Assembly: GCF_028532485.1 (NCBI RefSeq)
Contig: NZ_CP116942.1
Span: forward strand, 4,154,001-4,218,000
DNA: 64,000 nt
DNA from: Iamia majanohamensis
GTDB taxonomy: Bacteria; Actinomycetota; Acidimicrobiia; Acidimicrobiales; Iamiaceae
Direction: 5' to 3'
The notes below the pieces were generated by a model, which saw nothing but the letters and a program-made list of their open reading frames with translations, was not told the DNA's origin and made no database searches. Below, piece by piece: positions 16,936-25,056 of this stretch (the first letter of the stretch is position 1; the number at the start of each line of letters is the position of its first letter). Both the position numbers and the translations under genes were made by a program.

Positions 16936-18166
16936 GGTGGTCTCAGGGGGTGGGCGCAAGGATCTTCGTGGTCTCGATCACGGAGGTTGATGGTGAAGAA
17001 GAAGCGTCGTTGGCAGCGGTTGCCTGACGAGGTGGTGTCTGAGGTTCGTCGCTTGGATGCGCTGGGTCTGTCCGAGCAGCAGATCGTGGAAGCGGTCGGT
17101 GTCGGGAAGGGGTCGGTGCATCGGGTTCGGCATCGTCGGGCCGATGTGGTCGGGCCGGTGGAGCCGTGGCAGCCCCGTCGGGGGTGTCTGACCTTGGAGG
17201 ACCGGGTGCAGATCGCGGTCGGGCTCGGACGGGGTGAGACCTTCACTGCGATCGGGGCCCGTGTCGGTGTTGCTGTGTCGTCGATCTCTCGGGAGGTCGG
17301 CGGTTGTCGAGGGCGGAGGTCCTATGACGCGGCGAAGGCGCACCGGCGGGCGCAACGGGCGGCCCGGCGACCGAAGTGCCGTCGGCTTGATGTCAGCTCG
17401 GAGTTGCGTCGTCGGGTGGTCGAGCTGCTCGAGGCGTGGTGGTCACCGGAGCAGATCGCGGCCAGGCTGCGATGCGAGTTCCCTGACCGGCCGGAGATGT
17501 GGGTGTCGCACGAGACGATCTACCAGTCGCTGTATGTGCAGGGCCGCGGGGAGCTGCGCAAGGATCTCGCCCGCTGCCTGCGCACCGGGCGGGCTCGCCG
17601 CCGGTCCCGTCGTGAGAGCCTTCGCCGGGGACCGATTCCCGACCCGGTCCCGATCAGCGAGCGGCCCGCCGAGGTCGAGGACCGCGCCGTGCCCGGCCAC
17701 TGGGAAGGTGACCTGATCTTCGGTGCCGGGACCCGGCACGCCTTCGGCACCCTCGTCGAGCGCCAGACCCGGTTCGTGATGCTGTTGCACCTCCCGAACG
17801 GTCACAGCGCCGAGAACGTCCGAGCTGCGATGGCCGCCAAGATCACAGACCTCCCGGCCGAGCTGGTCAAGACCATCACCTGGGACCGGGGCGTCGAGAT
17901 GGCCCGCCACCAGGCCCTCACCATCGACACCGGCGTCGAGGTCTACTTCTGCGACCCGCACAGCCCCTGGCAACGCGGGTCCAACGAGAACACCAACGGC
18001 CTGCTCCGCCAGTACTTCCCAAAGGGCTCGGACTTCTCCACCATCACCGCCGAAGACCTCGACCAGGCCGCCGCTAGCCTCAACAGCCGGCCACGCAAGA
18101 CCCTCGACTGGCGCACGCCAGCCGAAGCGCTCACCGAGCTCCTTGCACCCACCCCCTGAATCCACC
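16936..18166 (+). mobile_element. IS30-family insertion sequence
   Basis: An element of about 1.23 kb with one transposase gene. The terminal inverted repeats match at about 29 of 35 positions: the left end reads GGTGGTCTCAGGGGGTGGGC from 16936, and the right end is its near complement ending at 18166. A 19-base core (TCAGGGGGTGGG followed by a variable base and GCAAGG) is conserved at both ends. CCC on each side could be a 3-bp target duplication, but the flanks are C-rich, so this is uncertain. The transposase stop codon lies inside the right repeat. The copy looks intact and recent. Confidence 0.85.
16990..18159 (+). CDS. IS30-family transposase
   Basis: DDE transposase of about 389 aa that moves the surrounding element. 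An N-terminal helix-turn-helix region (residues about 10-50 and LTLEDRVQIAVGLGRGETFTAIG near residue 68) is followed by the catalytic core. Catalytic acids are the Asp in GHWEGDLIFG, the Asp in TITWDRGVEMARH and the Glu in SNENTNGLLRQYFPKG, all in classic IS30 context. The start is ATG 16990 or GTG 16993; GGAGG ends at 16986, which fits GTG slightly better. Codon use is less extreme in GC at the 5' end than in neighbouring genes. The gene is full length with no frameshift. Confidence 0.93.
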   Translation: MVKKKRRWQRLPDEVVSEVRRLDALGLSEQQIVEAVGVGKGSVHRVRHRRADVVGPVEPWQPRRGCLTLEDRVQIAVGLGRGETFTAIGARVGVAVSSISREVGGCRGRRSYDAAKAHRRAQRAARRPKCRRLDVSSELRRRVVELLEAWWSPEQIAARLRCEFPDRPEMWVSHETIYQSLYVQGRGELRKDLARCLRTGRARRRSRRESLRRGPIPDPVPISERPAEVEDRAVPGHWEGDLIFGAGTRHAFGTLVERQTRFVMLLHLPNGHSAENVRAAMAAKITDLPAELVKTITWDRGVEMARHQALTIDTGVEVYFCDPHSPWQRGSNENTNGLLRQYFPKGSDFSTITAEDLDQAAASLNSRPRKTLDWRTPAEALTELLAPTP

Positions 18167-18471
18167 CCCCCGCACCCCCAGCGGCTGCGCCGGCTGCTGC
18201 CCCCGCCGCCACGCTCCCGGGCCTCGCCGGTCACCGGTCCCTGCGGGGTGCGTCCCCCGCCTACCACCGTTCCCTGCGGGGTGCGCGTCCCTCGGCGGTC
18301 GCCTCCCCTGCGGACCACGTCGCATCCCTCGACGAGCTGGTCCGGGACCTCGGTGGCCCGGTGCCGGCAGGGCGGACCACCTCCCTGCGGGGGACGGGGG
18401 AGCACGCGGGTCGGTGTGACCTCGGGCGGGTCGAGTGGCGGGGTGGGGGGCGCCACCCCCAGACTGCTCGG
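18167..18471. other. intergenic stretch with short degenerate repeats
   Basis: No convincing gene is present in this 305-base stretch between the insertion sequence and menJ. It contains two near-identical units, ACCG(G/T)TCCCTGCGGGGTGCG, at 18233-18256 and 18266-18291. A weaker third match lies near 18383 and a related CTGCGGGGGAG lies just left of the insertion sequence near 16921. No clear promoter box for menJ is visible. Confidence 0.5.
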
Positions 18472-19743
18472 GTGAGCGACGTGCTGGCCCCCCCGGAGCG
18501 CTGCGACGTCCTCGTCGTCGGCGGCGGGCCCGCGGGGTCGGCCACCGCCCACTGGCTGGCGGCCGCCGGGCGCGACGTGGTGGTGGTGGAGAAGAAGACC
18601 TTCCCCCGCGAGAAGACCTGCGGCGACGGGCTCACCCCCCGGGCCGTCAAGCAGCTCACCGACATGGGCCTGGCCGACCGCCTGGCCCACACCCACCGCT
18701 ACGACGGGCTGCGGGCCGTGGCCCACGGCATCACCCTCGAGCTGCAGTGGCCGTCGCACCCCACCTACCCCTCCCACGGCTTCGTGGTCCGCCGCCGCGA
18801 GCTCGACGCCCTGGTGGCCGACAGCGCGGTGGCCAAGGGGGCGGTGCTGCACACCGGCACCGAGGCCGTGCGGCCCCTGCAGCGCGACGGCCTGGTCGTC
18901 GGCGCCGTCGTGAAGGACAAGGAGACGGGCCGCAGCCGCGAGGTCCACGCCCGGTACGTGGTCGTCGCCGACGGGGCCAACTCCCGGTTCGGACGGGCCC
19001 TGGGCACGGCCCGGAACCGCAGCTACCCCATGGGCATCGCCATCCGCACCTACTTCGAGAGCCCCCTCCACGACGATCCGTGGATCGAGTCCGCCCTCGA
19101 CGTGCGCGACCGCCAGGGGCGGAGCCTGCCGGGCTACGGCTGGATCTTCCCCGTCGGCGACGGGACCATCAACGTCGGGATCGGCCTGCTGTCGACCTTC
19201 AAGGGCTACCGCGAGGTCAACACCTCGCACCTGATGGCCGAGTTCGCGGCCACCGCCCCGTCCTACTGGGGCATCGACCCCGACAACCCCACCTGCGCGC
19301 CCACCGGCGGCCGCATCCCGATGGCCCAGTCGATCACCCCCAAGATCGGCCCCACCTGGGTCGCGGTGGGCGACGCCGCCGGCTCGGTCAACCCCTTCAA
19401 CGGCGAGGGCATCGACTACGCCTACGAGACCGGGCGCCTGGTGGCCGAGCTGCTCGACCAGTCGCTCGCCGACGGCGACGGCATGGCCCTCCAGCGCTAC
19501 CCGGCCCTGGTGGCCGAGGAGTACGGGCTCTACTTCCGGGTGGCCCGCCTCTTCAGCGTGCTCATCGGCAACCCCGCCGTCATGCGGGAGCTGACCCGGG
19601 TGGGGATGCAGTCCCGCAGCCTCATGGAGTGGGTGCTGCGGATCATGGCCAACCTCCTGCGCGACGACGAGCTGGGCCCGGCCGAGGCCGCCTACCGGGC
19701 CGCCGCCGCCCTCGTGCGGGTCGTCCCCGAGCCCGCGGCCTGA
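18472..19743 (+). CDS. menJ: geranylgeranyl reductase-family flavoprotein, probable menaquinone reductase
   Basis: FAD-dependent reductase that saturates a prenyl chain, most likely of menaquinone. The N-terminal Rossmann motif CDVLVVGGGPAGSATAHWLA lies near residue 10, a KTCGDGLTPRAVK segment near residue 44, and the second FAD motif WVAVGDAAGSVNPFNGEGI near residue 302. These are diagnostic of the GGR family, including mycobacterial MenJ. The start GTG 18472 (MSDVLAPPERC) was chosen because it lies just before the Rossmann strand; the frame is open earlier but not protein-like. At 423 aa it has the family length. Its position beside complex I and III genes suits a quinone-modifying role. 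The exact isoprenoid substrate cannot be read from sequence. Confidence 0.85.
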   Translation: MSDVLAPPERCDVLVVGGGPAGSATAHWLAAAGRDVVVVEKKTFPREKTCGDGLTPRAVKQLTDMGLADRLAHTHRYDGLRAVAHGITLELQWPSHPTYPSHGFVVRRRELDALVADSAVAKGAVLHTGTEAVRPLQRDGLVVGAVVKDKETGRSREVHARYVVVADGANSRFGRALGTARNRSYPMGIAIRTYFESPLHDDPWIESALDVRDRQGRSLPGYGWIFPVGDGTINVGIGLLSTFKGYREVNTSHLMAEFAATAPSYWGIDPDNPTCAPTGGRIPMAQSITPKIGPTWVAVGDAAGSVNPFNGEGIDYAYETGRLVAELLDQSLADGDGMALQRYPALVAEEYGLYFRVARLFSVLIGNPAVMRELTRVGMQSRSLMEWVLRIMANLLRDDELGPAEAAYRAAAALVRVVPEPAA

Positions 19744-19752
19744 GCGGTCGCC

Positions 19753-19773
19753 CCGCCGCAGCCCTAGCGGCGG
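19753..19773. terminator. bidirectional hairpin between menJ and lgt
   Basis: A 7-bp GC-only stem CCGCCGC/GCGGCGG with a 7-base loop lies between the convergent menJ and lgt genes and overlaps the lgt stop codon. There is no T-run. It could serve as terminator for both genes. Confidence 0.55.
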
Positions 19774-20867
19774 GTGGGGTCGTCGCCCGGGTCCTCGGCC
19801 CCCGGGGAGGGGTCGGCGGCCGCGTCGTCGGTGACCTCGACGTCCTCGCCGTCGACGTCGCCGTCCGGCGCCGCCGCGCCGTCGGGGTCGGACCCGGCGG
19901 CGGCGTCGCCCTCCTCGGAGGCGGCGCCGGCGCCGGTCGCCCGGGCCGGGGCCGGCTTCTTGCGCTTGGTGGTGGTGACCGACCGGCCCGAGGCCGTCTC
20001 GCTCGTGGTGGTGTGCGCGACCGGCGTGCCCCCCACCTCGCCCGCAGCGAGGGCGGCGGCGTTGGCCGGGCGCACCCGGAGCCAGATGTAGGCCGCGATC
20101 GGCAGCATGCCGAGGCACATCCACTGGGCGCCGGTCAGGCCCAGCACCCGCTCGTCGTTGACCCGCAGGGAGTCGAAGGAGAAGCGGGCCACCCCGTAGC
20201 CGACGAGGAAGAGGGCGCCCACCGTGCCCGGGGTGGGCTTCACCCGGTCGAGCACGAACCAGAGCACGGCGAAGAGCAGGAACAGCCACAGCCCCTCGTA
20301 GATGGCGGTGTTGTGGAAGGTGAGGCCGGGCTCGACCCGAGGCGCGCCGGCGTCGAGGCCGAGGAACTGCTCGCGGACCTCGCCGCCGTCGTAGCGCACG
20401 GCGAGGAAGAAGTCGGACTGCCGGCCGAAGTGCTCGCCCACGGCCGTGCACCCGATCCGGCCGAAGGCGGCCCCCAGGACGGTGGCCACCGCGAAGCCGT
20501 CGAGGAGCTGCCAGCGCTGGAGCCGGTTCCAGCCGAGGAAGGTGGGCAGGCCCACGGCGATGGCGGCGAGGAAGCCGCCGGAGAACTGGAGGCCGCCCTC
20601 CCACACGGCGATGACGTCGATGGGCGAGTCGATCTGGTCCAGGTGGGTGAGCACCCAGGTGATCCGTGACCCGATGACGCCGGCCAGCACCATGCGGGTG
20701 CCCAGGCGGTACGTCTCGTCCCGGGTCATGCCGTACTTCTCGGCGTGCACGGCGCCGAACCAGATGCCGAGCAGGACGCCCACGGCCACCATGAGGCCGA
20801 AGGTCTGGAGCGGGCCGATCTGCGGGAACGTCGTGTACGGGATGACGGCGACCACGGGGCTCAGCAC
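19764..20867 (-). CDS. lgt: prolipoprotein diacylglyceryl transferase with long acidic tail
   Basis: Membrane enzyme that attaches diacylglycerol to the lipobox Cys of lipoproteins, several of which are encoded here (40675, 42802, 45297, 52976). Family features are the N-terminal IPYTTFPQIGPLQTFGLMVAVG, the LTHLDQI and GLQFSGGFLAAI segments, and GRIGCTAVGEHFGRQSD, which resembles the Lgt signature. The core has about seven helices. Start GTG 20867 was chosen because it precedes the conserved N-terminus. About 100 C-terminal residues form a Thr/Lys then Asp/Glu/Ala/Pro-rich cytoplasmic tail, as in other actinobacterial Lgt. Upstream DNA consists of the zwf tandem repeat. Confidence 0.9.
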   Translation of the reverse strand: MLSPVVAVIPYTTFPQIGPLQTFGLMVAVGVLLGIWFGAVHAEKYGMTRDETYRLGTRMVLAGVIGSRITWVLTHLDQIDSPIDVIAVWEGGLQFSGGFLAAIAVGLPTFLGWNRLQRWQLLDGFAVATVLGAAFGRIGCTAVGEHFGRQSDFFLAVRYDGGEVREQFLGLDAGAPRVEPGLTFHNTAIYEGLWLFLLFAVLWFVLDRVKPTPGTVGALFLVGYGVARFSFDSLRVNDERVLGLTGAQWMCLGMLPIAAYIWLRVRPANAAALAAGEVGGTPVAHTTTSETASGRSVTTTKRKKPAPARATGAGAASEEGDAAAGSDPDGAAAPDGDVDGEDVEVTDDAAADPSPGAEDPGDDPTRR

Positions 20868-20910
20868 CGCCCCATGATCGTGGTCGGGGACGGGTGGGGT
20901 CCAGCCACCC

Positions 20911-21097
20911 GGCGGGCCCGCCCTGGCTCCTCCGTCGTCAGAGCGGGTCGATCCACGTCCTCCGACCCCACCCACCACCCTGGCGGGCCCGCCCTGACTC
21001 CTCCGTCGTCAGAGCGGGTCGATCCACGTCCTCCGACCCCACCCACCACCCTGGCGGGCCCGCCCTGACTCCTCCGTCGTCAGAGCGGGTCGATCCA
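20911..21097. repeat. 71-bp tandem repeat that copies the zwf 3' end
   Basis: Two complete 71-base copies (20911-20981 and 20982-21052) and one partial 45-base copy (21053-21097) differ by about one base. Each contains the last codons and stop of zwf (complement of GATCGACCCGCTCTGA) and a perfect 12-base palindrome GGCGGGCCCGCC. Only the innermost copy is in frame with zwf. The array separates zwf from lgt. Confidence 0.9.
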
Positions 21098-22465
21098 TCC
21101 CCCGACGTCGTCGACGAGGGCCTCGGCGGCGGCGGGGCCCATCGAGCCCTCCCGGTAGAGCACCGTGGCCGGGGGGTCCTCGACCACCCGCTCGACGATG
21201 CGCCACTGCTCGTCGAGGCTGTCGGCCCGGCCGAAGCGGCGGCGGTCGCCGTCGAGGGCGTCGTCGATCAGGCGCTCGTAGGCCTGGGCCCGGGCGCCGA
21301 GGGCCTCGTCGTAGTCGACGTCGAGCTGGATGGGCTGGGTGACCAGCTGCTCCCCGGGGGCCTTGGCCAGCAGGTGGAGGCTGACCCCGTCGTCGTGGCC
21401 GAGGCGGAACCGCAGGAAGCTGGGGTCGGCGTGGGGGCGGTCGTCGTCGGTGAACAGCAGCCGGGGCGGGTCGGCGAAGCGGATGATGGCCTCCGTCGCG
21501 GTGGTGCCCATCCGCTTGCCGGTGCGGATCACCCAGGGCACGCCCGACCACCGCCAGGAGTCGATCTCGAAGCGGAGGGCGACGTAGGTCTCGACGTCGG
21601 AGCCCGCGTTCACGCCGTGCTCGTCGGTGTAGCCGCGGTACTGGCCCCGCACCACGTCGTCGGGGTCGATGGTGCGGACCTGGCGGAACAGCCGGGTCTT
21701 CTCGTCGGAGAGGGCGTCGGCGTCGGCCGCCACCGGGGGCTCCATGGCCAGCAGGGCCACGATCTGCAGGAGGTGGTTCTGCACGACGTCGCGGAGCGCG
21801 CCCACGCTCTCGTAGAACTTGCCGCGGGAGCCGACGCCGAACTCCTCGGCCATGGTGATCTGGACGTGGGAGATGAACCCGCGGTTCCAGAGGGGCTCCA
21901 GCAGGGAGTTGGCGAACCGGAAGACCAGCAGGTTCTCGACCCCCTCCTTCCCGAGGAAGTGGTCGATGCGGTAGATCGCGTCCTCGGGGAAGGCGCCGTG
22001 GAGGCAGTCGTTGAGCTCCTGGGCCGAGGCCCGGTCCCGCCCGAAGGGCTTCTCCACCACCACCCGGGCGCCCTCGTGGAGGCCCACCCGCTGGAGGCCG
22101 CGGACGACGTCGTCGAACAGGGCCGGCGGGATGGCCATGTAGAAGAGCGGGCGCTCGACGCCCGCGTCGCGCACCCGCTGGGCCAGCCCGTCGAAGGTCT
22201 CGGCCTCGCGGTAGTTGCCGGCCATGTAGGTGAGGTGGTCGCACAGCCGGTCGACGACGGCGGGGTCGGCGTCGTCGACGTGGTCGCCGATGCTGGCCCG
22301 GGCCCGGTCACGGAGGTCGTCGTCGGTCCACTCCGAGGACGAGACCCCGATCACCGGGCCCAGGCGCTCGGCCTCCTCGATGTGGTACAGCGCCGGGAAC
22401 AGCTTCTTCTCGGCCAGGTCGCCGGTGGCCCCGAACAGGACGAGCCCGTCGCACCGCTCGTCCAC
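21080..22465 (-). CDS. zwf: glucose-6-phosphate 1-dehydrogenase
   Basis: Oxidises glucose 6-phosphate to 6-phosphogluconolactone with reduction of NADP. The coenzyme motif [18 protein letters not shown] lies at residue 10, the substrate-site [15 protein letters not shown] near residue 165, and the nearby EKPFGRD motif near residue 140. The 461-aa length is normal. The start GTG at 22465 is three bases after the gnd stop. Order on the minus strand is pgi, gnd, zwf, so one transcript covers the entry to the oxidative pentose phosphate pathway. The stop codon lies within a tandem repeat that copies the last codons twice more downstream. Confidence 0.95.
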   Translation of the reverse strand: MDERCDGLVLFGATGDLAEKKLFPALYHIEEAERLGPVIGVSSSEWTDDDLRDRARASIGDHVDDADPAVVDRLCDHLTYMAGNYREAETFDGLAQRVRDAGVERPLFYMAIPPALFDDVVRGLQRVGLHEGARVVVEKPFGRDRASAQELNDCLHGAFPEDAIYRIDHFLGKEGVENLLVFRFANSLLEPLWNRGFISHVQITMAEEFGVGSRGKFYESVGALRDVVQNHLLQIVALLAMEPPVAADADALSDEKTRLFRQVRTIDPDDVVRGQYRGYTDEHGVNAGSDVETYVALRFEIDSWRWSGVPWVIRTGKRMGTTATEAIIRFADPPRLLFTDDDRPHADPSFLRFRLGHDDGVSLHLLAKAPGEQLVTQPIQLDVDYDEALGARAQAYERLIDDALDGDRRRFGRADSLDEQWRIVERVVEDPPATVLYREGSMGPAAAEALVDDVGGWIDPL

Positions 22466-22468
22466 CGC

Positions 22469-23362
22469 TCAGCCCTGCTCGTCGTCGACGTGGGTGACGG
22501 CGTGGCCGCCGAACTGGTTCCGGAGTGCGGCCACCGCCCGCATGGCGACGTCGCGCTCGTCCTGGGACACGAAGCGGGCGAAGAGGGCGGCCGAGATGAC
22601 CGGCGCCGCCACCCCGGTGCGGATGGCCTCCTCCACGGTCCAGCGCCCCTCGCCGGAGTCGGCCGCCACCGGGGCGATGTCGCCCAGCCCGGGGTCGTCC
22701 TGCAGGGCCCGGACGAGCAGGTCGAGCAGCCAGGAGCGGACCACCGAGCCGTGCTGCCACGAGCGGAAGCCGGCGGCGATGTCGATGTCGAGGTCGCTCG
22801 CCTCGAGGATGGCGAACCCCTCGGCGTAGGCCTGCATCATCCCGTACTCGACGCCGTTGTGGACCATCTTGGTGAAGTGGCCGGCCCCGGGCGGCCCGAC
22901 GTGGGCCAGGCCCCGCCCCTCCCCCGGCGAGAGGGCCTCGAGGGCGGGCCACACCTTGGCCACGTCGTCGTCGGTGCCGCCCACCATCAGGGCGTAGCCG
23001 TTCTCGAGCCCCCAGACCCCGCCGCTGGTGCCGGCATCGACCCACCCGACGCCCCGCCCGGCCAGGGCCTCGGCCCGGCGGAGGGAGTCGTGGAAGTTCG
23101 AGTTCCCGCCGTCGACGACCACGTCGCCCTCGGCGAGCAGCCCTCCGACCTCGGTGATGGTGCTCTCGGTGATGTCGCCCGACGGGACCATGCACCAGAC
23201 CACACGGGGGCCGTCACCCAGGGCCTCGACCATGGCCGCCAGCGAGTCGACGTCGCTGGCGTCGGAGTAGGGGTCGTAGCCGACGACCTCGTGGCCGGCC
23301 CGACGCAGCCGCTCGGCCATGTTGGCGCCCATCTTCCCGAGGCCGACGATGGCGAGCTTCAC
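22469..23362 (-). CDS. gnd: 6-phosphogluconate dehydrogenase, decarboxylating (short form)
   Basis: Converts 6-phosphogluconate to ribulose 5-phosphate. The N-terminal nucleotide motif is KLAIVGLGKMGANMAERL, with catalytic-region motifs DGGNSNFHDSLRR near residue 80, DAGTSGGVWGLENGYALMVGG near residue 108 and GPPGAGHFTKMVHNGVEYGMM near residue 165. At 297 aa it belongs to the short Gnd/YqeC type rather than the 470-aa dimeric enzyme. The start GTG 23362 has GGGAGG seven bases upstream. It is the middle gene of pgi-gnd-zwf. Confidence 0.93.
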   Translation of the reverse strand: MKLAIVGLGKMGANMAERLRRAGHEVVGYDPYSDASDVDSLAAMVEALGDGPRVVWCMVPSGDITESTITEVGGLLAEGDVVVDGGNSNFHDSLRRAEALAGRGVGWVDAGTSGGVWGLENGYALMVGGTDDDVAKVWPALEALSPGEGRGLAHVGPPGAGHFTKMVHNGVEYGMMQAYAEGFAILEASDLDIDIAAGFRSWQHGSVVRSWLLDLLVRALQDDPGLGDIAPVAADSGEGRWTVEEAIRTGVAAPVISAALFARFVSQDERDVAMRAVAALRNQFGGHAVTHVDDEQG

Positions 23363-23397
23363 GGGGTGACCTCCCGGTCGGGGGTGGGGGTGCTCAT
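23359..23397 (-). CDS. possible 12-codon minicistron bridging pgi and gnd
   Basis: The ATG at 23397 overlaps the pgi stop as ATGA, and its own TGA overlaps the gnd start as GTGA. The peptide is MSTPTPDREVTP. It could pass ribosomes from pgi to gnd, but it may be chance, since gnd has its own good ribosome binding site. Confidence 0.25.
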   Translation of the reverse strand: MSTPTPDREVTP

Positions 23398-24914
23398 CGG
23401 GTGACCTCCAGCAGGTCGGAGAGGGCGATGCGGGCGGCGCGCAGGCCGTGGGCCCGCAGGGTCCGCAGGTCGCCCTCGGCCTGGGCGTGCTTGAGGGTGG
23501 AGAACCCGAAGGGCCGATCCGGGATGGCGACGTCGACGGGGTCGTCGCCGACCACCTGGAGGAAGACCCCGCTCGGGGGCCCGCCCTTGTGGAGCTGGCC
23601 GGTGGAGTGCAGGAAGCGGGGGCCGAGGCCGAGGGTGGTGGCCACCCGGAAGCGGTCCCGGATCTCGGTCCGGGCGTCCTCCAGGGCGTCGACCACCCCG
23701 TCCTCCGGATCGACGTAGGCCTGGATGGCGACATAGTCGCCCGGGCCGACCTGGTCGAGCACGTCGGCCAGCGGCGTGGGGGCGATCTCCGAGCCGCCCT
23801 GCTCCAGGACCTCGTTGGTCGCGGCCTTGGCCTCGGCCACGTTGGGCTGGTCGAAGGGGTTGATGCCGAGGGCCGCGCCGCAGAGGGCGGTGGCCACCTC
23901 CCAGGTGAGGACCAGCTCGCCCAGGCCGGCGGTCCCCCCGGAGGGGAGCTGGACGAGGGGGTGCCCGGCCGCGGCGAGGGGCTCGAGGCCGTGGTGCTCC
24001 CCGATGGCCACGAAGAGGCGGTCGTCGCCGTAGACCTCCGGCGGTCCGAGCCGCTCGCCCGCGACGGGGACCACGCCCGTGCCGTGCTTGCCGGTGGACT
24101 CGGCCAGGAGCTGCTCCAGCCAGAGGCCGATGGTCTCGATCTCCCCGTCGACCACGAGGGTCACCTTGTCGCGGCCCGCCCGGACGGCGCCGGCCAAGGC
24201 CGCACCCAGCCGGAGCCCGGGGTTGGCCGCGGGGTCGGGGTCGGCCAGGGCGGGGGCGGCGGCGCCGGCCGAGGCCAGCAGGGCGTCGACGTCGAGGCCG
24301 GCGGCGGCCGCCGGCACCAGCCCGAAGTAGGAGAGGGCGGAGTAGCGGCCGCCGATGTCGGGCGGGTTCTCGAACAGGGCGCGGAACCCCTCCGCGGTGG
24401 CCCGCTCGGCCAGGGACGTGCCGGGGTCGGTGACGGCCACGACCTGGTCGGGGGGGACGTCCTGGAGGGCCACCGCGAGGTGGGAGAGGGTCTCCACCGT
24501 GGTGCCCGACTTCGAGGAGGCGATGGCCAGGGTCTCCGCCGGCGGGCACTCGTGGGACAGCCGGGCCACGAGAGCAGGGTCGGTGGTGTCGACCACCCGC
24601 AGGACCGGTCGGCCCGGCACGGGGGCGAAGGAGCGGGCCAGGACCTCGGGGAACAGGCTCGAGCCGCCCATCCCCATGACCACGACGTGGCGGATCCCGT
24701 CGGCGGCCAGGGCGTCGCCGAAGACGGCCAGGCGCTCGGCCTGGGTGGCCATGGCCCCGGCCACCTCCAGCCAGCCCAGGCGGTCGGCCACCTCGGTGGG
24801 GTCGTCCTGCCAGAGGGTGTGGTCCCGAGCCCACATCCGGGCGACGGCGTCGCGGCCGGCCAGGTCGTCGAGTGCGGCACCGACGGCGTCGGCGATGGGG
24901 CCCAGCTGGTCCAT
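23394..24914 (-). CDS. pgi: glucose-6-phosphate isomerase
   Basis: Interconverts glucose 6-phosphate and fructose 6-phosphate. The SIS-domain phosphate-binding motif VVMGMGGSSLFPEVL lies near residue 78, SSKSGTTVETL near residue 132, and the catalytic His region HSTGQLHKGGPPSGVF near residue 440. At 506 aa it resembles actinobacterial and archaeal-like two-SIS-domain forms more than the E. coli enzyme; NPFDQPNVAEAK near residue 350 supports the call. The start ATG 24914 has GGGAGG six bases upstream. It is the first gene of the pgi-gnd-zwf operon. Confidence 0.93.
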   Translation of the reverse strand: MDQLGPIADAVGAALDDLAGRDAVARMWARDHTLWQDDPTEVADRLGWLEVAGAMATQAERLAVFGDALAADGIRHVVVMGMGGSSLFPEVLARSFAPVPGRPVLRVVDTTDPALVARLSHECPPAETLAIASSKSGTTVETLSHLAVALQDVPPDQVVAVTDPGTSLAERATAEGFRALFENPPDIGGRYSALSYFGLVPAAAAGLDVDALLASAGAAAPALADPDPAANPGLRLGAALAGAVRAGRDKVTLVVDGEIETIGLWLEQLLAESTGKHGTGVVPVAGERLGPPEVYGDDRLFVAIGEHHGLEPLAAAGHPLVQLPSGGTAGLGELVLTWEVATALCGAALGINPFDQPNVAEAKAATNEVLEQGGSEIAPTPLADVLDQVGPGDYVAIQAYVDPEDGVVDALEDARTEIRDRFRVATTLGLGPRFLHSTGQLHKGGPPSGVFLQVVGDDPVDVAIPDRPFGFSTLKHAQAEGDLRTLRAHGLRAARIALSDLLEVTR

Positions 24915-25011
24915 GGCGACCTCCCTGGGTCGGGCGCGTCCCGACCGCTCCCCTGGCTATCAGGTTTCCGTGCGCCTGCCGACCCCTCCGACCGGGGACC
25001 CGGGCCCGGTC

Positions 25012-25029
25012 CCGCCCCCGCCGGGGCGG
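25012..25029 (-). terminator. hairpin between the EAL gene and pgi
   Basis: A 7-bp stem CCGCCCC/GGGGCGG with a 4-base loop lies 28 bases beyond the EAL-gene stop and about 100 bases before pgi. Two copies of the palindrome CCGGGCCCGG flank it. It probably ends the upstream transcript. Confidence 0.5.
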
Positions 25030-25056
25030 AGGGCCGCCGGGCCCGGATCGCGGCGC

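Noticed and set aside
17443-20604. A 1053-codon minus-strand frame across the transposase and menJ
   Set aside because: It crosses the insertion sequence boundary and runs antisense to two clear genes, with repetitive low-complexity residues, so it is a GC artefact.
20911-21097. CRISPR-like array
   Set aside because: The units are contiguous 71-base copies with no unique spacers, and they contain zwf coding sequence. It is a tandem duplication.
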